Positions 58,888 to 64,000 of a DNA stretch of 64,000 nucleotides are shown here, one piece after another; positions within the stretch are counted from its first letter, which is position 1; the number at the start of each line of letters is the position of its first letter. The translations under genes were made by a program, and so were the position numbers. The stretch is from Dehalococcoidia bacterium (GTDB lineage Bacteria > Chloroflexota > Dehalococcoidia > Bin125), in assembly GCA_022826965.1 (NCBI GenBank), contig JAJDTU010000009.1:124001-188000 (forward strand), read 5' to 3'. The notes beneath the pieces are model-generated. The model worked only from the letters and a program-made list of their open reading frames with translations. It ran no database searches and was not told the origin of the DNA.

Positions 58888-59253
58888 CGGAGACAACAGG
58901 TCCAATAGCTCGGCGACTCTCTCGATGTCGGCAGCGATCACCTGCGCATCGAGGAATTCGTCTCGTTCGTAGAAGTATCCGTGGAGGTCGTTGGGACTAC
59001 CGCGCAGGTCGCTCACTCGATCGTTGCCTGTTAGTTTCCAGACGTTGTTCAGAACGACGCTGAAGTCGCGGTGCTTTTCGTACTCCCAACCATGATTAGC
59101 CGCCACTGCCTTGGTCATGTGCGCTGCTGCGCCCCAGCCCTTCTCACAGGCCTGATGCAAGTCCCCCCCCGACAGGTACCCACGCGAGCGCTCAAGGAAC
59201 TGATGCGCCTGCCTCACATAGGTCTCCACTTCGGATCGATCCATCGTCGTCAA
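58876..59253 (-). CDS. PaREP1/HEPN-like protein
   Basis: A 125-residue helical protein with the PaREP1/HEPN pattern: YVRQAHQFLERSRGYLSGGD, then LHQACEKGWGAAAHMTKAVA. HEPN proteins are often RNases paired with a nucleotidyltransferase (MNT) antitoxin; the typical RxxxxH of active HEPN toxins is not evident and no MNT gene is adjacent. The start may be TTG 59253 (with GAAGGGA seven bases upstream) or ATG 59244. It is probably a nucleotide- or RNA-binding accessory protein. Confidence 0.7.
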   Translation of the reverse strand: MTTMDRSEVETYVRQAHQFLERSRGYLSGGDLHQACEKGWGAAAHMTKAVAANHGWEYEKHRDFSVVLNNVWKLTGNDRVSDLRGSPNDLHGYFYERDEFLDAQVIAADIERVAELLDLLSPLTE

Positions 59254-59287
59254 GGTGAATTCCCTTCGACCTGCCGATCAATGTTAC

Positions 59288-60442
59288 CTACAGTGCGCTG
59301 GCGCCGTTCTGGCGAACGTGACGCGTCACCGTCAGGCGCAGCAATTCGGTTGGGCCCTCTGCGATCCTGAGTGACCGGCTCGTGCGATAGAGACGCTCGA
59401 GCGGATGTCCTCTGAGCAGGGACTGAGCTCCGTGCAGTTGGATCGCTCGATCGACCGTTCGGTGCAGGCACTCTGAGGCCAGCCACTTGGCAGCAGCGAC
59501 TTGCGTGCCGGCGGTCGGCTCGTCGGCCTCGCGAGCCTCGGCGGCCTGGTAGAGCGCCGTCCTTGCCGAGAACGTATCCGCCACCATATCGGCGAAGATC
59601 GCCTGGACCTGTTGTTGCTCGGCGAGCGACTGACCGCTCCGGTGCGGCCCCTCGATGCGCTCGAGCGTTGTGCGATTCACCCAACGCGACCAGCCGATGC
59701 AGTCGGCGGCAACGCTGAGACGCATCCGATCGATGTTCTGCAGCGCGCGCGGGAGGCCGTCGCCGACGTTGCCCAGCAGCCTCGATGCCGGCACTTCGAC
59801 CGACTCAAAGTTGAACGGTGAGTGCGTGCTGCCGTCGATGGAGGCGCCAAGTTCTCCTTCGCTCACCCCTTCGGCGTCGCGGTCGACGACCAGCAGGGCG
59901 GTTCCCTCCTCGGGCACATTGGCGACGACTACGAGCCAATCGGAGGTCGAGCCACCCGTCACAAAGCCCTTGGTTCCCGTGACCAGGAATCCGTCTGATC
60001 CGTCACCGACTGTTGCTCGCACCGCTTGCGTCGGCTGCCGCGTGCCGTCGGGCCGCAGCGCCTCGGTGAAGGCGAAGGCGGCTGTTCGCTCGCCACGGAC
60101 GACGGGGCGGTACAGCTCATCCCGCTGCGCAGCATTGTCGGCAAGGCGCATGAGCCCAGGGCCCGAGCCAAGCACCCGAGACGCGAACGGATTGCCGCTC
60201 AGCGCCAGCGCCTCGTGGGCAGCCGTAATGATTCTGGGGCCCGCGCCGAGACCGCCGTCGGACACCGGCACGGCCAACCGATAGAAGCCGGCGGCATCCG
60301 ATCTCCTGGCGATCTCGCGACGCAGTTCCTGCGATGGCGACTCGGGATCATCATCGGCGGTGATTGGGTCAATCTCGTCTTCGACGAAGGTGAGCAATCG
60401 CGACTGGAGATCCGCGAGGTCGTCGGACAGTTCAAAGTGCAT
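59288..60442 (-). CDS. Acyl-CoA dehydrogenase
   Basis: A 384-residue FAD-dependent acyl-CoA dehydrogenase. The helical N domain, the middle beta domain (FAFTEALRPDGTRQ, then GFLVTGTKGFVTGGSTSDWL) and the C-terminal helices (QLHGAQSLLRGHPLERLYR) fit the family. E362 in RIAEGPTELL is at the position of the catalytic base in medium-chain enzymes. It may act in beta-oxidation or on a branched/unusual acyl-CoA. GGAG is nine bases before the ATG at 60442. No thiolase or hydratase is adjacent. Confidence 0.88.
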   Translation of the reverse strand: MHFELSDDLADLQSRLLTFVEDEIDPITADDDPESPSQELRREIARRSDAAGFYRLAVPVSDGGLGAGPRIITAAHEALALSGNPFASRVLGSGPGLMRLADNAAQRDELYRPVVRGERTAAFAFTEALRPDGTRQPTQAVRATVGDGSDGFLVTGTKGFVTGGSTSDWLVVVANVPEEGTALLVVDRDAEGVSEGELGASIDGSTHSPFNFESVEVPASRLLGNVGDGLPRALQNIDRMRLSVAADCIGWSRWVNRTTLERIEGPHRSGQSLAEQQQVQAIFADMVADTFSARTALYQAAEAREADEPTAGTQVAAAKWLASECLHRTVDRAIQLHGAQSLLRGHPLERLYRTSRSLRIAEGPTELLRLTVTRHVRQNGASAL

Positions 60443-60494
60443 CAGTGCGGCTCCGAGATCCGGGGGGCAGGGTCGTGGTCTTCTGTGGATACCG

Positions 60495-61664
60495 CTAATC
60501 GGCCATCTGCGCCAGTTCGAAGTCGCGCAGTTCGGGCGGTCGCGCCTGGGTCAATGCGACACCCAACAGGCAAGCGGAACCGAGCATCAGTCGTGCGTGG
60601 ACCAGCTCGCTGTCCGATGCATCGGCCCGGGCGAGCAGGATCACTCCGGCCGCGGACTCCAGGACATCAAGCGTCGCCTCGTCGCTGAGCGAGTCGGTGA
60701 GCAACAGGACGTAGCCGTTGGGGCTCAGAACCCCGGTCGCGGCGCGCAGCATCAACTCCGATCGGCGCACGGGCGTCCATGTCTCACCGCCCAGCCAGGC
60801 GGGCGGGGCCGTGTACGCGAGCTCGAAGGCCGGTCGACGGCCGTCCAACCAGATGACCGCTCGACCCCTCGCAGCGAGTGTGCGAGCGGTCCGCACTAGC
60901 GTGGCGGTGACGCTGGACGCATCATCCAGCGGCACAAGCGCAATAACTCCGGACACATCGTTGATCGCGTTGGCGAGCAGGACCGCTTCGTCTTTGCTCC
61001 CGCGCTCCTCTGTCGCCCTCACGACCATGCCGGACGACGGTCCGGTTGGCGCGGCGGCCCCGTGCTCCGCTTCGGCGGATATCACGGCGAGGGGCCGGAA
61101 GCCAATCCGACCGAGCCGACCGAGAGCCGATGCGGGACCGCCAGATCTGCGGGCAGTGCCCCAGGCCAACGCGAGACCGCCGATCAGACCGATCGCCGAG
61201 GCCCAGGCTGCGGCCCATTCGGTTGCCGGCGCGACCTTCCTCGCGCCGGGCCGGACCAGTCCCAGTACATCGAGGCCAGCGTCTTCGCCGTAGCGGACAT
61301 AGGCTTCGCTGACGGCTGCATGAGCGAGTGAAATCGCCAGCGCCTCGGCGTCGGCCTGGCGCGGGGCGCGCACCGTGACGCGGATCAACGTATCGGTCAG
61401 TTCGATTGCGACGCCGTCGAGTTCCGGCGGTCCGTGCTCGGTGGCCATCATGCCGGACGTGGCGGCATCCTGGACTGCCGGATCAAGCAACAGCGCCGCA
61501 TACTCAGAAGCGCTCGGTCCTTCGCGCGCCCAGAGATGCACGTCGGCATCCCAGGCGGAGGCGACCGTCTGTGAGGCGAGGACCGCAATCGCCGCACCCA
61601 GCGCCGCCATAACGAGCGGCAACCACCAGGCGAACCCGTCCCGTAGTCCTCGTCTCGTGGACAC
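60495..61664 (-). CDS. Wzz/BY-kinase-like membrane protein with degenerate P-loop
   Basis: A 389-residue protein with the layout of polysaccharide co-polymerases. Helix 1 is at 14-33 (WLPLVMAALGAAIAVLASQT), an extracytoplasmic helical region (35-150) follows, helix 2 is at 152-170, and then a cytoplasmic domain like a bacterial tyrosine kinase/MinD fold. In that domain, IALVPLDDASSVTATLVRTA aligns with the Walker A stretch, but the G-x-G-K-S/T signature is absent, and the Walker A' segment LLIDAD reads IWLDGR. GVILLARADASDSELV aligns with strand 5. It lacks the nucleotide-binding residues and the Tyr-rich tail. Start GTG 61664 has TACAAT six bases upstream. Confidence 0.72.
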   Translation of the reverse strand: MSTRRGLRDGFAWWLPLVMAALGAAIAVLASQTVASAWDADVHLWAREGPSASEYAALLLDPAVQDAATSGMMATEHGPPELDGVAIELTDTLIRVTVRAPRQADAEALAISLAHAAVSEAYVRYGEDAGLDVLGLVRPGARKVAPATEWAAAWASAIGLIGGLALAWGTARRSGGPASALGRLGRIGFRPLAVISAEAEHGAAAPTGPSSGMVVRATEERGSKDEAVLLANAINDVSGVIALVPLDDASSVTATLVRTARTLAARGRAVIWLDGRRPAFELAYTAPPAWLGGETWTPVRRSELMLRAATGVLSPNGYVLLLTDSLSDEATLDVLESAAGVILLARADASDSELVHARLMLGSACLLGVALTQARPPELRDFELAQMAD

Positions 61665-61670
61665 AGTTCG

Positions 61671-61676
61671 ATTGTA
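61671..61676 (-). promoter_or_regulatory. TACAAT box six bases before a GTG start
   Basis: On the minus strand TACAAT, six bases, then GTG 61664. No ribosome binding site. Confidence 0.45.
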
Positions 61677-61824
61677 TCTGCGCCAGTGGCGGCCACATCT
61701 GGCTCAACGGTCGCTTTACGTACGGTTTCAACGAGTCGTCGAGGCCCGCTCGGCGGTCGCTGGTTGCGCGCGATGCCGCGATGTCGGACGGGATTACGTT
61801 GAAGTGCGGCACCGCTGGCTCAAG

Positions 61825-61830
61825 TAATCT
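61825..61830 (+). promoter_or_regulatory. TAATCT box six bases before the start codon
   Basis: TAATCT (61825-61830), six bases, then ATG 61837. No ribosome binding site. The 148 bases back to the opposite TACAAT box show no further motif. Confidence 0.45.
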
Positions 61831-61836
61831 CGGGCC

Positions 61837-64000
61837 ATGCGGCGCGGCTTCCACCTCCTGTGCCTCACAGTGGTCGTGACGGCGATCGGTGTCCTGCTTG
61901 CCCCGATGGCAGGCGCGGCCGAGGTCCGCGTACACGTCGATGTGCGAGTCGAACCGTCCGGACCGCACACCGAACAGCTCTTGACCGAGGCGGGATTGGA
62001 GATCGAGCTCGCGGTTCCGAAGCTCGGTCGGTGGCAAGGCTGGCTGGACGCGACTCGAATCGACGAACTGCTGGCGATCGATGGTGTGGTTGGCGTTCAG
62101 CGTCCGCTCTACGCGAGCTTCGCCGCGGGCAGCGCCCTGACCGAGGGCGATGAAGCGCTCAACGCCTCGTTGGCGCGCACACGATTCAACGTCGACGGAT
62201 CCGGGATTCGGGTCGCGGTGATCTCGGATGGCATCAAGGGGCTCGAACAGGCGCAGCGGGCCGGAGAGGCTCCCAAACTGGTCGACGCGAGGGCATTCGG
62301 CGCCGGGGATCTCAACCGAGGTCAAGAAGGCACCGTGATGATTGAGATCGTCCACGATCTCGCACCCGGCGCTGAAATCTTCTTCGCGGCCGTCACGACC
62401 GATCTCGACCACATCGCCGCCGTCAACCACTACGCGCGATATGTCGACATCATCGTCGACGACGTCTCGTATGCCTTTCCCGCCGATCAGCGCAGCGACG
62501 TCTCAGTGAACACCACGCGGGCTCTGGAGCATCCCAACTGGCCGTTGCGACTCTACGTGACCGCCGCAGGCAACTGGGCTGAATCGCACTGGGCCGGCGC
62601 ATGGCAGGCCGGTGTGAGCGCGGTCGAGCTCGGTCTGCCGCAGCCGGGGACGGTCCATGCCTTCAGCGGCGCGAGGGGGACGGAGCCTCTGTACGGGGCC
62701 GGCAACGGCTTCCGCATTGAGCCGGGTGATCACATCCGCCTCGCGCTGTTCTGGGATGACAGCTGGGGCGGATCCACAAACGACTACGACCTCTACCTCA
62801 TGTCGGGCGTCGGCACGATCCTGGCCTCGAGCGAGACCCGCCAGGGCATCGGCATCCTCAATCACTATCCACGTGAACACCTGGAATACGTGCATGAAGG
62901 AGAAGCGATCTACGCCTATGTCGTCATTCAGAACCACAACGATGACGCGGGTCAGGTGCACTTCGACCTCTTCGCCTTCCATTTCGGCGGGGTTCAGCTT
63001 CGGCTGGATCACCGCATAGCCGAGGGCAGCATCCTCGCCCAATCCGACGCCGACGGCGCGCTCACGGTTGGCGCGGTCAACGTCGGCCAACAGATGGTGG
63101 CGCCTTACTCGAGCCGCGGCCCGACGGTCAACGGTGTCTTCAAGCCCGAAATCACCGCCGTTGACCGCGTGACAGTGTCCGACACGACGCACTTTGCACC
63201 GCGCTTCTCCGGCTCGTCGGCGGCGGCGCCTCACGTCGCCGGTGTGGCGGCGTTGTTGCTCGAGGCGCAACCGGCCCTGCTATCGCTTGACGGCGGCAAT
63301 GCCATCCTTGAGCGTCGGCTGATTCGCGAGATTCTGATCGACACGGCAGTCGACATTGCGCCGGCGGGGCCCGACATGGCTTCGGGAGCGGGCCTGATCA
63401 ATGCCGATGCAGCGCTGGACCTTGCAAGAGAGAGCGTGGCGATCGTCACGTTGGAAGCGGACAGCGGCCCCGGGACGCTCAGACAGGCGCTGTTGAGCGG
63501 GGCCGGAGTCATCGTTCTCCGCGCGGACCGATCGACACCGACGATCGTGCTGGAGTCGCCACTTCCTGCCGTTCCAGCACGCACAATCCTCGACGGCACT
63601 GGTTGGAGTATCGATGCGTCCGCTGTCGACGTAGGTCTTGAACTCGGCGATAGCGCTGAAGTCTGGGGTCTGACCGTGTACGGCGCGAACGAAGTTGCCA
63701 TCCTGCTGAGCGGAGATGACACGCGAGTCGCGAAGGTCGAGACCCGTTACAACCAGGTCGGCATCCTGGTGGCCGGCTCCAACGCGCATATCGAAGCCGC
63801 CAGCATTGTCAATAGCGCCTCGCACGGCATCGTCGTGGGACCGGCGGCGTCCGCCTCCATCTCCGCCAGCATGATCGAGCGCAACCGCGCCTCCGGCGTG
63901 AGCATCGACCCAGCCGCCGGCGATGTGCTCATCGGGCCATTCGAGGTTCCGCCGTTGCTGGCGCCGGCCAGTGAGTCCTGGCCGCCGATCGGCCCGATCG
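61837..64000 (+). CDS. Secreted subtilase-like protein (3' end outside the window)
   Basis: A frame open from ATG 61837 to the end of the window (721 codons), so the protein is incomplete. A signal peptide (LLCLTVVVTAIGVLLAPMAG) leads into a subtilisin-like S8 domain: D131 in VAVISDGIKG, oxyanion N246 in TAAGNWAE, and Ser461 in FSGSSAAAPHVAG. The usual His of HGT is Glu164 in QEGTVMIEIVHD. A beta-sandwich (about 290-390; ALFWDDSWGGSTNDYDLYLM) is inserted within the S8 domain. After about 525 a right-handed beta-helix begins (SGPGTLRQALLSGAGVIVL), with repeats to the end. It is likely cell-surface or secreted. TAATCT lies six bases before the ATG. Confidence 0.85.
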   Translation, partial: MRRGFHLLCLTVVVTAIGVLLAPMAGAAEVRVHVDVRVEPSGPHTEQLLTEAGLEIELAVPKLGRWQGWLDATRIDELLAIDGVVGVQRPLYASFAAGSALTEGDEALNASLARTRFNVDGSGIRVAVISDGIKGLEQAQRAGEAPKLVDARAFGAGDLNRGQEGTVMIEIVHDLAPGAEIFFAAVTTDLDHIAAVNHYARYVDIIVDDVSYAFPADQRSDVSVNTTRALEHPNWPLRLYVTAAGNWAESHWAGAWQAGVSAVELGLPQPGTVHAFSGARGTEPLYGAGNGFRIEPGDHIRLALFWDDSWGGSTNDYDLYLMSGVGTILASSETRQGIGILNHYPREHLEYVHEGEAIYAYVVIQNHNDDAGQVHFDLFAFHFGGVQLRLDHRIAEGSILAQSDADGALTVGAVNVGQQMVAPYSSRGPTVNGVFKPEITAVDRVTVSDTTHFAPRFSGSSAAAPHVAGVAALLLEAQPALLSLDGGNAILERRLIREILIDTAVDIAPAGPDMASGAGLINADAALDLARESVAIVTLEADSGPGTLRQALLSGAGVIVLRADRSTPTIVLESPLPAVPARTILDGTGWSIDASAVDVGLELGDSAEVWGLTVYGANEVAILLSGDDTRVAKVETRYNQVGILVAGSNAHIEAASIVNSASHGIVVGPAASASISASMIERNRASGVSIDPAAGDVLIGPFEVPPLLAPASESWPPIGPI

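Overview
The window is 64 kb of GC-rich, gene-dense bacterial chromosome. No rRNA, tRNA or CRISPR array was found. The gene set suggests a Chloroflexota (green non-sulfur) heterotroph, perhaps a Dehalococcoidia/SAR202 relative. It contains a luciferase-like flavin monooxygenase, an HpaB-type hydroxylase, an FAD halogenase-like enzyme, an acyl-CoA dehydrogenase, scattered complex I genes, an actinobacterial-style short MutY and a Gram-positive-type SOS box. This placement is inference from gene content; no phylogenetic marker was tested.

Layout. 1-5.6 kb (+): MutY-like protein, winged-helix protein, NIPSNAP protein, thioesterase, then a partner-switch pair (fused phosphatase/kinase plus STAS antagonist). 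5.6-12.7 kb (-): a block of metabolic enzymes (aminotransferase, GNAT, MOSC, FAD oxidoreductase, flavin monooxygenase, alpha/beta-hydrolase). 12.9-19.5 kb (+): two giant FtsX-type permeases. 19.5-31.9 kb: DUF4389, two DinB-like proteins, a DUF309-dUTPase fusion, FluC, a LysM lipoprotein, a ClC channel, a metal-type ABC ATPase divergent from a cytoplasmic metal-receptor protein, MetF and ErpA. 32.1-38 kb (+): an SOS-controlled imuB-like/dnaE2 mutasome cassette, then a cysteine desulfurase. 38-40 kb: an AlkZ/AlkX-like protein divergent from a Tam-like methyltransferase.

40-43.4 kb is a visibly A/T-richer island bounded by an imperfect inverted repeat. It holds a dead DNA methyltransferase, an intact SIR2-domain protein and a BrnA antitoxin remnant. 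43.5-49.2 kb carries nuoB, nuoI and nuoG, interrupted by an oppositely oriented secreted HExxH protein. 49.4-64 kb holds a tandem-NYN protein, a ferritin-VIT1 fusion, HisG (overlapped antisense by a large secreted protein), an RCC1-like secreted protein, HpaB-like hydroxylase, Lon-N protein, HEPN protein, acyl-CoA dehydrogenase, a Wzz/BY-kinase relative without a P-loop, and an incomplete secreted subtilase-like protein that runs off the end.

Three themes cut across the window. First, many genes have a TANNNT box 6-7 bases before the start codon and no ribosome binding site, suggesting leaderless mRNAs. Second, a GC-rich palindromic repeat is dispersed between genes and has once entered the metF reading frame. 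Third, several enzymes keep their fold motifs but have lost a canonical catalytic residue (MutY-like, alpha/beta-hydrolase, subtilase, BY-kinase, ImuB).
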